Shown here: one piece after another, positions 6,960 to 18,316 of the stretch | Position numbering within the stretch: position 1 is the first letter of the stretch | Layout of the letters: every line of letters starts with the position of its first letter | Origin: Actinomycetes bacterium | Lineage (GTDB): Bacteria > Actinomycetota > Acidimicrobiia > Acidimicrobiales > Bog-793 | Length of the DNA stretch: 34,852 bases | Reading direction: 5' to 3' | Assembly: GCA_021786195.1 (NCBI GenBank) | Contig: JAJYNS010000001.1 | Location: 1 to 34,852, forward strand | Notes under the pieces: generated by a model | What the model saw: only the letters and a program-made list of their open reading frames with translations | The model's database searches: none | Told to the model about the DNA's origin: nothing | Made by a program: the position numbers and the translations under genes

Positions 6960-8713
6960 GACGCCGCGCCGTCTCTCGAAGGCCGCACCGCCGCGCCGTT
7001 CCCGGCGACCTCCTGCGTCACCTCTCCGCCTCCCGGAGACCCCGAGACGAAGTCCGCCGACGCGGGGGCGCGCAACCGATCGGGCGACGCCCCCTCACCG
7101 TGGGCACGGGCGTTCGTCGAGTAGAGGTAGGTCGCCACGCTGTCACGTACGAAGTAGTCATGTCCCTCTTGGCCCTTGCAGTGGAGGATCATTCGCCCTT
7201 CGTGCTCCGCAAGCCTCGCAAGCTCCTCGATGCCCTCGACCCGCACCGTCTTGTCCGCACCGAGGGCGGGCACTTGGCTGACCGCGACCAGGAGCGACCC
7301 GTACCGGGCCGCGATGCGGTACTGCTCCTCGGCGTGCGACGCCCTCCAGAGCAGGAGCGCCAGCACCAAGAGCGCGGCGAGCGAGCCGAGCACTGCCGCG
7401 GCTGCCACCTCGCGGCACAGCTGCACGCTCGGATGCTGGCCGAAGAGCGAGAGCGTCGAGCCCGTCGTCGTCGGGACGCCCACCGATCCGGATGCCGCCG
7501 GTCTCAGGAGCGCGGCGAGGCTCCCGGCCGCGCCGCCCTGGCCGAAATCTGGCTGCGCCTCGCCAGAGCTCAGCGTCAGCACGAGGGCCGGGTCGAAGCC
7601 CGCCCTGAACGGCGTCCTGTCCCCGAGCTCCCCGGCCAGCCGGACCTGAGGCTCGATCGAAAGGCCGTAGCTGCTCGTCGCGACGCTCTGGCCGACCTGC
7701 ACCTGGACGCTGTCGACGAGACGCTCGAGTCGGGGGAGGTCGACCACGCCGCTCAGCAGGGCGTGCTCCCCGGCGAAGCTGACGACGGGCCCGATCGTGA
7801 CTGTACGTGCCCAGCCGTCGGAGCTGTCGAGCACCGCCTCGAGCTGACCTTGACCGGTGAGCTTGGCCGGCGACGGCGACAAGAAGCGATAGGCGAAGCG
7901 CAGGTCGACGATCGGGGCCACCTTGGAGAAGATGGGCTCGCCGGTCACGGCCACGCCCCCCGCGTAGACGTCGCCCCTGGCCGGGGCGCGGTAGGTCCAG
8001 CTCCCGCTCTGGCGGTAGGAGATCTGTTCCACCGTCGTGGCCCTGGTGCTGCGGGAGAAAGCGAATCCGCCGAGCGCGAGGCCGCCGAGCGCGACGAGGA
8101 TCGCGGCCGAGGCGGCGAGCTGGCCCGGCGTTCCGAGAACGGAGGCGGCGAGCCTGCCTCGGCCGCCGGAGCCACGGTGCACGGGTGGGTGCCGCCCGCC
8201 TGCTGCCTGGCGCGTCTGGCCGCCGCTGTCCGCGGCTCGGCGGTGCCGCCGGCGGGAGAGGGGGACGGCGAACGCGCCGAGGACCACGGCGGGGCCGACG
8301 AGCACGGCAAGGCGCCGGGTGGCGGGGGAGTCGAGCACCTCGCCCACCTTCGGCAGGTGCAGCCAAAGCCGCCCGACCATGTCCGACGCGGTGGGCCTGA
8401 ACGCGTCCACGTAGTCGTTGTTGTCACCCTTCATCAGGAAGTGGCCTCTCTCCTCGCCGACGATGCGGTGCAGCACGATCCCGATCTTCGGGGACCGGTA
8501 GCCGGCGATCTCGCCAATCTCGTAGGTGCCCCCAGTGCGCAGGATCGCGAGGTCGCCGGAGTGGAAGCGTGGCTCCATGCTGATCCCGGACGTGACGACG
8601 TAGATCGCGTCACCGCCGAGGGGCGCCGGCGCGAGGTCCGACCACAGCACGGCGATGCCGACAAGGGACATCGCTCCGGCACAGGCCGCGCGCCACGTCC
8701 AGGTCCGCTGCAA
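6956..8713 (-). CDS. S26B signal peptidase fused to DUF5305-like domain
   Basis: A protein of 585 residues. Residues 8-27 form a membrane anchor. The catalytic part shows SGISMEP (Ser45), VLHRIVGE (His82 in place of the Lys of bacterial LepB) and FLMKGDNND (Asp97), the signature of archaeal/SipW-type S26B peptidases. After a membrane segment (~135-152) and a basic linker come a second one (~200-220), a beta-rich extracytoplasmic stretch (~225-490) and a last membrane helix (~490-510). This second half fits DUF5305, which is often found with such peptidases (from memory). A C-terminal cytoplasmic tail follows. The start is TTG 8713, with a weak ribosome site. Its likely substrate is the small secreted protein upstream (8790-9236). 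Confidence 0.82.
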   Translation of the reverse strand: MQRTWTWRAACAGAMSLVGIAVLWSDLAPAPLGGDAIYVVTSGISMEPRFHSGDLAILRTGGTYEIGEIAGYRSPKIGIVLHRIVGEERGHFLMKGDNNDYVDAFRPTASDMVGRLWLHLPKVGEVLDSPATRRLAVLVGPAVVLGAFAVPLSRRRHRRAADSGGQTRQAAGGRHPPVHRGSGGRGRLAASVLGTPGQLAASAAILVALGGLALGGFAFSRSTRATTVEQISYRQSGSWTYRAPARGDVYAGGVAVTGEPIFSKVAPIVDLRFAYRFLSPSPAKLTGQGQLEAVLDSSDGWARTVTIGPVVSFAGEHALLSGVVDLPRLERLVDSVQVQVGQSVATSSYGLSIEPQVRLAGELGDRTPFRAGFDPALVLTLSSGEAQPDFGQGGAAGSLAALLRPAASGSVGVPTTTGSTLSLFGQHPSVQLCREVAAAAVLGSLAALLVLALLLWRASHAEEQYRIAARYGSLLVAVSQVPALGADKTVRVEGIEELARLAEHEGRMILHCKGQEGHDYFVRDSVATYLYSTNARAHGEGASPDRLRAPASADFVSGSPGGGEVTQEVAGNGAAVRPSRDGAAS

Positions 8714-8789
8714 CCGACGTCTCGCCGTCTCGGCCAGGAGAGCCGCGTCCCGCGGCCCTCCTGCCGGATGACGCCTTCCTTCCTGGCTT

Positions 8790-9236
8790 CTACTGAGCCG
8801 CGATCACGCCGAGCGACGCGACCTGGGAGACGAGCGCGTAGCCGTTCGTCGAGCTGCTCCCGCCGTACGCCGAGCAGCTGAAGGACGTGTCGCTACCGTT
8901 GGTCGGCCAGCAGTTCCCGCCGCCGATGGTGTTGCCCGAGCTGTCGTAGAGGACATAGCCGACGCTCGTCGCGGGCTCGTTCAGGTCGAAGCTCACTCCG
9001 CTCACGTCGGAGTGCGCGTCGACGTCGTACCCGCCGGTGATCGAGCTGTTCGGCAGTACCTGCGCCAGCGTGTAGTGGATGTTCGACGCTGTGTAGCCGT
9101 ACACCGGGCCGTGGCCCTCGCCGGCGTAGGTGGGACCGACGTCGTTGTTGGCGGTGAACGCGTACGCGGCGCCACCCCCGAGCGCAGTAAGGAGTGCTGC
9201 TGCCCCGACGATCTTCGGGACTGTCAACAGGCGCAT
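8790..9236 (-). CDS. Small secreted protein, SipW-substrate/TasA-like candidate
   Basis: A protein of 148 residues with a strong AAGGAGG-type ribosome site before ATG 9236. The N-terminus, MRLLTVPKIVGAAALLTALGGGAAYAFTA, is a signal peptide ending in AYAFTA, similar to the A-F-T region of SipW-processed proteins. The mature part is rich in Gly, Ser, Thr, Tyr and Asn, predicted to be beta-rich, with two Cys in GGNCWP and SFSCSAYGG that could form a disulfide. No catalytic motif is seen. Its place directly before an S26B peptidase suggests a surface or fibre protein cut by that peptidase (inference). Length and architecture fit the TasA/CalY idea but no residue-level homology is claimed. Confidence 0.65.
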   Translation of the reverse strand: MRLLTVPKIVGAAALLTALGGGAAYAFTANNDVGPTYAGEGHGPVYGYTASNIHYTLAQVLPNSSITGGYDVDAHSDVSGVSFDLNEPATSVGYVLYDSSGNTIGGGNCWPTNGSDTSFSCSAYGGSSSTNGYALVSQVASLGVIAAQ

Positions 9237-9618
9237 GTTGCTCGCTCCTCCTTCGTCGTCAGGAGGGCGCGTCGCGCTACGACGTCATTGAGCCGCCCGA
9301 TGGCGTTTTTTGACCGAACCCACCGCGCTGCTCCGCCCCGATGGCGCGTCCTCCTCCGGCGGCCCCTCGGGCCGCTGCCTTGCTGCTAGAGGCGGTGTGG
9401 GTTCGCCATTCACTCCCCGGGACCCAGGCGACCACGTACAGGTACCGGATCTACGTATCGCCGAGCGCGGAAGTTAGCATCGCTCAAGAGCGCGCGATAG
9501 GGACCTTCGGCTCTTGCGCCCTCCCGAACCCCGACACCCGGAGCCTCGCCATCGCCGAGCAGGACCCGGCGTCGCCGGGTCTGGAGTCGCGGCGAGGCCG
9601 GGCCCCGGGGCGCTGCCC
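9237..9618. other. Intergenic region between export module and iolA
   Basis: About 380 bases with no supported gene. The right half should hold the end of the iol operon, and a hairpin lies at 9563-9581. The left half should contain the promoter of the small secreted protein on the minus strand; a run of T (9306-9311 on the plus strand) is the only AT-rich spot. A plus-strand frame at 9341-9643 is Arg/Pro-rich and not believed. Confidence 0.5.
9563..9581 (-). terminator. Hairpin after iolA
   Basis: GACCCGGC-GTC-GCCGGGTC is a perfect 8-bp stem with a 3-nt loop, about 40 bases past the iolA stop. No T-run follows on the minus strand, so it may be a GC-rich terminator or an mRNA 3'-end stabiliser rather than a classical one. 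Confidence 0.45.
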
Positions 9619-11115
<1,497 letters not shown>

Positions 11116-11183
11116 GCCTCAGCCCTCACTCCTCGGGTTCCTGCCCGCCTCCGGCCGCCGGACTCTTCCCGGCTGGGCCGGGG

Positions 11184-13050
<1,867 letters not shown>

Positions 13051-13061
<11 letters not shown>

Positions 13062-14055
13062 TGCCGCCTCCTTGCGACTGGACCGCGAGGCCGGGGCGGC
13101 GCGCGCCGGCCCCGTCCGCCTCGACCACGAGCCCGTTCGCCCCGAGGCGGGGGTCGACAGCCTGACCGGCCCAGCTGTCGCGGACCCAGGCGTGCGCCGG
13201 GTCGTCCCGGGCGAGCCAGGCCCGGCGACCGGGACCTGCCATGACGTTCAGGTAGTACAGGTCGTAGCCGGGCGGTGCCATCGACGGGCCGTGCCAGCCG
13301 TGCGGGACGAGGACCACGTCACCGGTGCCGACCTCGACCAGGACGTCGATCGGTCGCTCCGGCGTGCCGTAGACGCGCTGGTACGCGACCGGGCGGCTCC
13401 CGGCCTTGGAACCCTGGCCATCCGGCGACGACGAGGCCGAGCGGGCCACCTCGAAGTAGTAGATCTCCTCGAGCTCGCTCTCGTCGTCTCGGGCCTCGTC
13501 GTGCTTGTGCGGTGGGTACGAGGACCAGTTGCCCCCCGGCGTCACGACCTCGCAGACGATCAGGCGCTCGGCGGGAAAGGTGTCCGGGAAGCAGGGCTTG
13601 GCGATCCAGCGCGAGGAGGGCCCGGCTCCTCGAAGCTCCACGGGGACCTCGCCGGGCGAGATGTAGCGTGCGGGATGCCGGCCGCTGGCCCGGGCCCCGG
13701 GGAGGGCGAACCGGCCGCCCGCGGAGGACTGCAGGAGCGCCCGGGTCCCCGGGGGGAGGTAGCAGGCGTCGCTCACCCCGGCGAAGGGGCTCGACCTGCC
13801 GCCGAGGTCGAAGCTCCCGTGCGCGCAGCTCACCTGGCAGGACCCTGCGAGGGGGAGGACCAGCAGCTCGTCCTGCCCTGTCTCGAGCTCGGCACCGCCG
13901 CCGGAGGGCAGCTCGAGGACCCGCAGCGACGACCATGCCCATCCGGCCTCGGCGGGGGAGAGGGACAGGGCGAACGGCGCTTGGGCGAGGCTGTTACGGC
14001 GGCGGTGGTACCGGAGGGCCTCGGCACGCGCGGCGCCGCCGGCCTCGCCGCTCAT
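13051..14055 (-). CDS. iolB: 5-deoxy-glucuronate isomerase
   Basis: A 334-residue bicupin that converts 5-deoxyglucuronate to 2-deoxy-5-keto-gluconate. Metal-site cupin residues are seen in YPPHKHDE and EEIYYFEV, and in VPHGWHGPSMAPPGYDLYYLNVMAG, a stretch strongly typical of IolB. The frame stays open upstream to 14193, but that part is Arg-rich shadow. The start is ATG 14055, which overlaps the TGA of the aldolase gene (ATGA). It runs into iolD by 11 bp. It is about 60 residues longer than Bacillus IolB, partly from a Ser/Gly insertion (about ARSASSSPDGQGSKAGSRP) after the EEIYYF strand. Confidence 0.94.
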
Positions 14056-14951
14056 GCCCACGCCGTCGCGCCGGGCCGCACGAGGCGCGCCGCGGCGTCG
14101 ACCGCCGCCTCGACGTCGTCGCCGGGCGGGTAGAGCAGCGAGCGGCCGACGACGAGGCCGCGTACTCCGGGTAGCGCGAGGGCCCGCTCCCACTGGCCGT
14201 AGGTCTCCTCGGGCGCCTCGACAGGGTCGCCACCGAGGAGAAGCACCGGCAAGGTCGTCGTCGCCATGACCCGCTCCATGTCCGCCACGACGGGGAGCTT
14301 CAGCCAGGTGTAGGCGCTGGTCGGGCCGAGGGCGGAGGAGATCGCCACCGAGGTCACGACGGCGTCGGGGGACAGGTCGTTCGCGACCCGCCCGTCGACG
14401 CGGCGCGCGAGGAACGGCTCGATCATCGCCATCAGGCGACGCTCGGCGAGGGCGCCAACGGCCCGCCCGCAGGCCTCGAGCGTCGCGGCGCTTCCCGCGT
14501 CGGCGAGGTCGATCCGGCAGAGCATCTTGCCCCCCTCGAAGCCCATCTTGTCGATCGTCGGCACGTCGAAACCCGTGAAGCGGTCGTCGAGCTCGAAGCT
14601 CGCGCCCTTGAGCCCGCCCCGGTTCATGGACCCGACGACCACCTTGCCCTCGAGGGCTCCGAGGAGCAGGAGGTCCTCGGCGACGTCGGCGGTCGCGAGC
14701 AGGCCGTCGACGCCCGGGCGGCCGAGCGCGGTCACGAGTCGCCGAAGCAGGTCTCGGCGGTCCGCCATGGCGAGCTCCCGCCGCCCGGCGCCGAGCGCGC
14801 CCCGCCCGGGGTGGTCGGCGGCGATGAGCATCAGCCGGCCGCTCTCGTCCAGAAGGGGCCGACGCCTCCTCCGGCTCGCCGCGTCGAGGATCGCCTGAGG
14901 GCTGCGGGCCCGGATCTCGCCGACCCGCTCCAGGTCGAGCTCAGCCATCAC
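14052..14951 (-). CDS. Class I-type (beta/alpha)8 aldolase of iol clusters
   Basis: A protein of 299 residues with features of the DeoC/LacD-type aldolase family found in actinobacterial inositol clusters (Cgl0158-like, recalled). Visible: LMLIAADHPGRGALGAG (about 40-56), VDGLLATADV, FTGFDVPTIDKMGFEGGKML, and SAYTWLKLPVV, where a Lys could form a Schiff base. It probably cleaves 2-deoxy-5-keto-gluconate-6-phosphate into malonate semialdehyde and dihydroxyacetone phosphate, the job of the class II aldolase IolJ in Bacillus. No iolJ-like gene is in the window. It overlaps iolC by 11 bp at its start and iolB by 4 bp at its end, so it sits inside the operon exactly where the aldolase step belongs. 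Confidence 0.82.
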   Translation of the reverse strand: MMAELDLERVGEIRARSPQAILDAASRRRRRPLLDESGRLMLIAADHPGRGALGAGRRELAMADRRDLLRRLVTALGRPGVDGLLATADVAEDLLLLGALEGKVVVGSMNRGGLKGASFELDDRFTGFDVPTIDKMGFEGGKMLCRIDLADAGSAATLEACGRAVGALAERRLMAMIEPFLARRVDGRVANDLSPDAVVTSVAISSALGPTSAYTWLKLPVVADMERVMATTTLPVLLLGGDPVEAPEETYGQWERALALPGVRGLVVGRSLLYPPGDDVEAAVDAAARLVRPGATAWA

Positions 14952-15894
14952 CGCCGCTTTCCATCAGCTCCTCGACCTCTTCGGTCCGGGGCATCGCCGT
15001 CGAGCACTCGAGGCGCGAGGCGACGATCGCACCCTCGGCGTTGGCAAAGCGCACCGAGCGCTCGAGGTCCCAGCCCGACAGCAGCGCATGGCAGAGCGCG
15101 CCGCCGAAGCCGTCGCCGGCGCCGAGCCCGTTGAGCACCTCGATCTCGCAGGGCGGGAGGTCGACGACCTCCTCACGGGTCGCGGCGAGCACGCCCTTCG
15201 GGCCGCGCTTGACCACGGCGAGCTCGAGACCGAGGTCGAGCAGCGCCCGGGCGGCGTCGAGCGGCTCGGCCACGCCGACCGCGACCTCCACCTCCTCGAT
15301 GTTGCCCACTGCCGCGGTGACCTCGGGGAGCGCACGGCGCACCTCGGCCCGCGCCGCCGTCTCGCTCTCCCAGAACATCGGCCGGTAGTCGAGGTCGAGC
15401 ACGGTGATCGGCCGTCGCCCCCGAGCCTCCCAGGCCGCGTGGTGGGCCGAGCGGCTGGGCTCCTGCGAGAGCCCGGTCACCGTGGACCAGAAGATGCGGG
15501 CGGCGCCGATGGCCTCGAGGTCCAGCTCCTCGGGCTCGATCTCGAGGTCCGGCGCCTTGGGGTAGCGGTAGAACCAGAGCGGGAAGCTGTCGGGCGGGAA
15601 TATCTCGCAGAAGGTGACGGGGGTGGGGAGCGCAGCGACCGACGCGACGTAACGGTCGTCCACGCCGAGCTCTCGCAGCGCCGAGTGGACGAAGCGCCCG
15701 AAGGGATCCTCTCCCGTGCGGGTGATCACAGCCGATCGCCGACCGTGGCGGGCGGCCGCGACGGCGACGTTGGTCGCGCTGCCACCGAGGAACTTGCCGA
15801 AGCGAGTCACGTCCTCGAGGTGGACGCCGACCTCCAGCGGGTAGAGGTCGACGCCGACCCGGCCCATCGTCAGGAGGTCGAAGACGTCGCCCAC
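14941..15894 (-). CDS. iolC: 5-dehydro-2-deoxygluconokinase
   Basis: A 317-residue PfkB-family sugar kinase. The N-terminal GGSATNVAVAAARHG (37-51) and C-terminal NGLGAGDGFGGALC (255-268, catalytic Asp261) are the two PfkB signatures. The start GRVGVDLYPLE and FLGGSATN are typical of IolC. It phosphorylates 2-deoxy-5-keto-gluconate before aldolase cleavage. The start is GTG 15894; no strong ribosome site is visible and the leader would be short. It is the first gene of the minus-strand iol operon and is divergent from the ABC-transporter operon, with the shared operator-like element 23 bp upstream. Confidence 0.94.
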   Translation of the reverse strand: MGDVFDLLTMGRVGVDLYPLEVGVHLEDVTRFGKFLGGSATNVAVAAARHGRRSAVITRTGEDPFGRFVHSALRELGVDDRYVASVAALPTPVTFCEIFPPDSFPLWFYRYPKAPDLEIEPEELDLEAIGAARIFWSTVTGLSQEPSRSAHHAAWEARGRRPITVLDLDYRPMFWESETAARAEVRRALPEVTAAVGNIEEVEVAVGVAEPLDAARALLDLGLELAVVKRGPKGVLAATREEVVDLPPCEIEVLNGLGAGDGFGGALCHALLSGWDLERSVRFANAEGAIVASRLECSTAMPRTEEVEELMESGGDG

Positions 15895-15916
15895 CCGGTC
15901 GAGCCTAGCAAGTACC

Positions 15917-15944
15917 GGACAGGATGTATATATGTAAAGACAGC
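15917..15944. promoter_or_regulatory. Putative GntR operator, copy 1
   Basis: This AT-rich element contains GGACAGGATGT and ATGTAAAGACA. Together with the TTGAC that follows, it matches copy 2 (23611-23647) at 27 of 37 positions without gaps. It lies directly upstream of the -35 of the transporter operon and 23 bp from the iolC start, so one bound dimer could control both directions. Confidence 0.65.
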
Positions 15945-15947
15945 ATC

Positions 15948-15976
15948 TTGACCCCCGAGCACCACGGGGGTAGCGT
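15948..15976 (+). promoter_or_regulatory. Promoter of the ABC-transporter/GDPD/IMPase operon
   Basis: TTGACC (15948-15953), 17 bases, then TAGCGT (15971-15976), which fits the actinobacterial TANNNT -10. The spacer contains a perfect 6-bp inverted repeat, CCCCCG-N7-CGGGGG (15952-15970). Confidence 0.5.
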
Positions 15977-16218
15977 AGGCGGAGGGTACGCGGGGATCGC
16001 GCCGGCCCTGGGTCGCAGCCCGGCGCGACGACTGGCGCCTAGCGCGGGGGTCAGCATGCAGCGACGAGGACGAGCCCTACCGCCCGGCGCCGTGGACCGC
16101 GGGGAAGGCCGGCGGTTCACCTTGTGGTCGGCTCCCGTTCACCCGCACCCGATACCCTCGGCACCGAACGCCATGCGACGCCGGCCCTCCGGCGCCCACG
16201 ACCCATGGGAGTGATCAG

Positions 16219-17397
16219 ATGAGCTTCAGGACCGGACTCTGCGCCACAGGAGCACGACGACCGGCGCGGGTGCTCGCCGGCGTGCTCGCCGCGGGCTCGC
16301 TCGCGGCTATCGCCGCCGGACCGGCGGGTATCGCGTCCGGGTCGACGAAGGCCGGCCCGCCGGCCGGGTCGATCACAGTCTTCTCCCAGGGCGACGTCAA
16401 CGTCGAGAACCTGTGGCAGAAGGTCCTCATCCCGCGCTATGAGAAGAAGTTCCCCGAGGACCGCATCAACCTCGTCTTCACCACCAACTCCGCCGAGAAC
16501 ACCGACGTCTACGACGAGCTCGCCGCCTCTGCCAAGGCGGGCAAGAGCTCCTCGTTCGACCTGCTCGACGGCGCGGTGCCCGCCGAGGCGGCGCCGGCCG
16601 GACTGCTGACGCCGATCACGACCTCGGAGATCCCCGCGGCGTCCGAGGTCGACCCGAGCGCCTTCAAGGTCGTCGACGGCGACGCGATCCCGCTTCGCGG
16701 CTCGGAGGTGCTGCTCGCCTACAACTCCCAAGCCGTGAAGAACCCGCCGAAGACGCTGAACGACCTGATCTCCTGGATCCACGCGCATCCCGGCGAGTTC
16801 AGCTACTGCAACCCCTCCGACGGCGGATCCGGCGCGGCGTTCGTCGAGGCGGTGCTCAGCAAGTACACCCCGGCTGCGGAGAACCTGAAGATGCAGCTCG
16901 GGTACTCGCCCTCCGCCGAGAAGTACTGGGCCAAGGGCCTCGAGGTGCTCAAGTCCCTCACTCCCGACGTCTTCCAGCAGCAGTACCCGAACAGCAACAC
17001 CGGAGTGATCACGCTCCTCGCCTCCGGCGCGATCGAGATGGGCACCGTCTGGTCCGACCAGGGGACGACGGCGCTCGACGACGGAGAGCTCCCGAGCGTG
17101 ATCAAGCTGACCGAGATCACCCCGCCGCTGGAAGGCGGCCCGGACTACCTCGGGGTGCCGAAGAACATCCCCCAGGCGAAGAAGGAGCTCGCGTACCAGT
17201 TCATCAACTGGGCGCTCCAGCCCGACCAGCAGGTCGCGATCGTCCGGGCGATGCACGGGACGCCGGCGATCGAGTTCAAGTACCTGCCCGCGAAGACCGC
17301 CCAGCTCTTCGCCGACTACAGCACCTCCCCCGAGCTGCCCTACTCGGCCAACACGGGCGCCGACATGAACAGCAAGTGGACGAGCGTCGTCGGCTGA
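16219..17397 (+). CDS. ABC transporter solute-binding protein, PotD/family-1 type
   Basis: A 392-residue exported binding protein. The N-terminus has Arg pairs then ARVLAGVLAAGSLAAIAAGPAG, a signal peptide; no lipobox Cys is evident, and a Tat route is possible. The mature part begins SITVFSQGDVNVENLWQKVLIPRYEKKFP, a periplasmic-binding fold of the spermidine/iron/Ugp type. GGAG lies 8 bases before ATG 16219. It is the first gene of an operon with two permeases, an ATPase, a glycerophosphodiesterase and an inositol-monophosphatase-family gene. That order suggests a phosphodiester such as glycerophosphoinositol as ligand (inference); polyamine or sugar are alternatives from family alone. Confidence 0.85.
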   Translation: MSFRTGLCATGARRPARVLAGVLAAGSLAAIAAGPAGIASGSTKAGPPAGSITVFSQGDVNVENLWQKVLIPRYEKKFPEDRINLVFTTNSAENTDVYDELAASAKAGKSSSFDLLDGAVPAEAAPAGLLTPITTSEIPAASEVDPSAFKVVDGDAIPLRGSEVLLAYNSQAVKNPPKTLNDLISWIHAHPGEFSYCNPSDGGSGAAFVEAVLSKYTPAAENLKMQLGYSPSAEKYWAKGLEVLKSLTPDVFQQQYPNSNTGVITLLASGAIEMGTVWSDQGTTALDDGELPSVIKLTEITPPLEGGPDYLGVPKNIPQAKKELAYQFINWALQPDQQVAIVRAMHGTPAIEFKYLPAKTAQLFADYSTSPELPYSANTGADMNSKWTSVVG

Positions 17398-17416
17398 GCC
17401 CGGCGGCCCTCCTGCG

Positions 17417-18316
17417 ATGAAGGCGGCGCTGCGACGCGGCGGGTACCTGCTCGCCGCGTCGCCGCCCGTCGCGCTCGTCGCCCTCTTCATCGGCGTGCCG
17501 ATCGCGGTCACGGTGATCTACACGCTCGGCCACCTCGGCGGGCCGAACGCGGCCGTCTCCTCGATCGCCCTCCACCAGGTCTCGGCCGGCGACAGGCTGC
17601 TCACCTTCGGCGCCTATCGAGAGGTGTTCGACGAGCCGAACTTCCGGGCCGACCTCGTGGCCACCGTGTGGGTGACCGCGGCCTCGGTCGGCATCGTCCT
17701 CTTGCTCGCATGGACGATCGCGCTCTTCGCGCGCCTGTCGGGCCGTCGGGTCGCGGGGATCCTCACCTCCCTCGCCGTCGTGCCGCTGTTCATCCCCGTC
17801 GTGATCGGCTCGTACGCGATCCTTCAGTTCTGGAGCTACGGCGGGTTCATGAAGACGATCGCGCACGCCGTCGGCCTCTCCGGCTTCCCGGCCCTCGGCT
17901 TCACCCTGGGCGGAGTGGTCCTCGCCGAGGTGTGGGTGAGCCTGCCCTTCGCGGTCCTCATGATCTCCTCGGGGCTGCAGGCCGTCCCCGACTCGGTCTT
18001 CGAGGCGGCGCGAGACGCCGGCGCCTCGACCCTGCAGGCGGCCTGGTCGATCCTTCTGCCGATGAACCTGCTGCCGACGATCATCGCCACCTGCTTCACG
18101 GGGATCTCCATCCTCGGCAGCTTCACCGTGCCCTATCTCGTCGGGCCGACGTCGCCGAACCTGCTCGGCCCGCTCGCCACCGAGACCTTCCAGTCCTTCA
18201 ACCAGCCTCAGCAGGCCGAGGTGATGTCGATGGTCATCTTCGGGCTCGCGATCGTCGTCGCGTTGCCCTACCTGTGGGCGACGTACCGGTCGAACCGGGA
18301 CACGGCGACCTCGTGA
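17417..18316 (+). CDS. ABC transporter permease, PotB-like
   Basis: A 299-residue inner-membrane permease with about six hydrophobic helices: the first at ~10-37 (LLAASPPVALVALFIGVPIAV), then near 75-100, 110-135, 165-190, 215-240 and 270-290. The EAA loop is clear in FEAARDAGASTLQAAWSILLPM (about 196-217), which docks to the ATPase. It lies 19 bp after the binding-protein gene, and its stop overlaps the next permease start (GTGA). It pairs with the second permease to form the pore. Confidence 0.88.
   Translation: MKAALRRGGYLLAASPPVALVALFIGVPIAVTVIYTLGHLGGPNAAVSSIALHQVSAGDRLLTFGAYREVFDEPNFRADLVATVWVTAASVGIVLLLAWTIALFARLSGRRVAGILTSLAVVPLFIPVVIGSYAILQFWSYGGFMKTIAHAVGLSGFPALGFTLGGVVLAEVWVSLPFAVLMISSGLQAVPDSVFEAARDAGASTLQAAWSILLPMNLLPTIIATCFTGISILGSFTVPYLVGPTSPNLLGPLATETFQSFNQPQQAEVMSMVIFGLAIVVALPYLWATYRSNRDTATS

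Larger units (their letters stand above)
15895..16218. promoter_or_regulatory. Divergent iolC / ABC-transporter control region
   Basis: These 324 bases separate iolC from the solute-binding gene. The operator-like element (15917-15944) and a plus-strand promoter lie near the iolC end, leaving a plus-strand leader of about 235 bases that has no obvious gene. For iolC, TTTACA (plus 15934-15939 as TGTAAA) is a possible -35, but no good -10 is paired with it. A second plus-strand promoter nearer 16219 cannot be excluded. Confidence 0.5.

Noticed and set aside
6827-8881. A 684-codon plus-strand frame over the signal peptidase gene
   Set aside because: Arg/Glu/Ala-rich shadow antisense to a gene with clear S26B motifs and membrane helices.
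15925-15933. TATATA run as a -10 box for iolC
   Set aside because: No -35 at the right spacing on the minus strand; the run is better explained as part of the conserved operator element.
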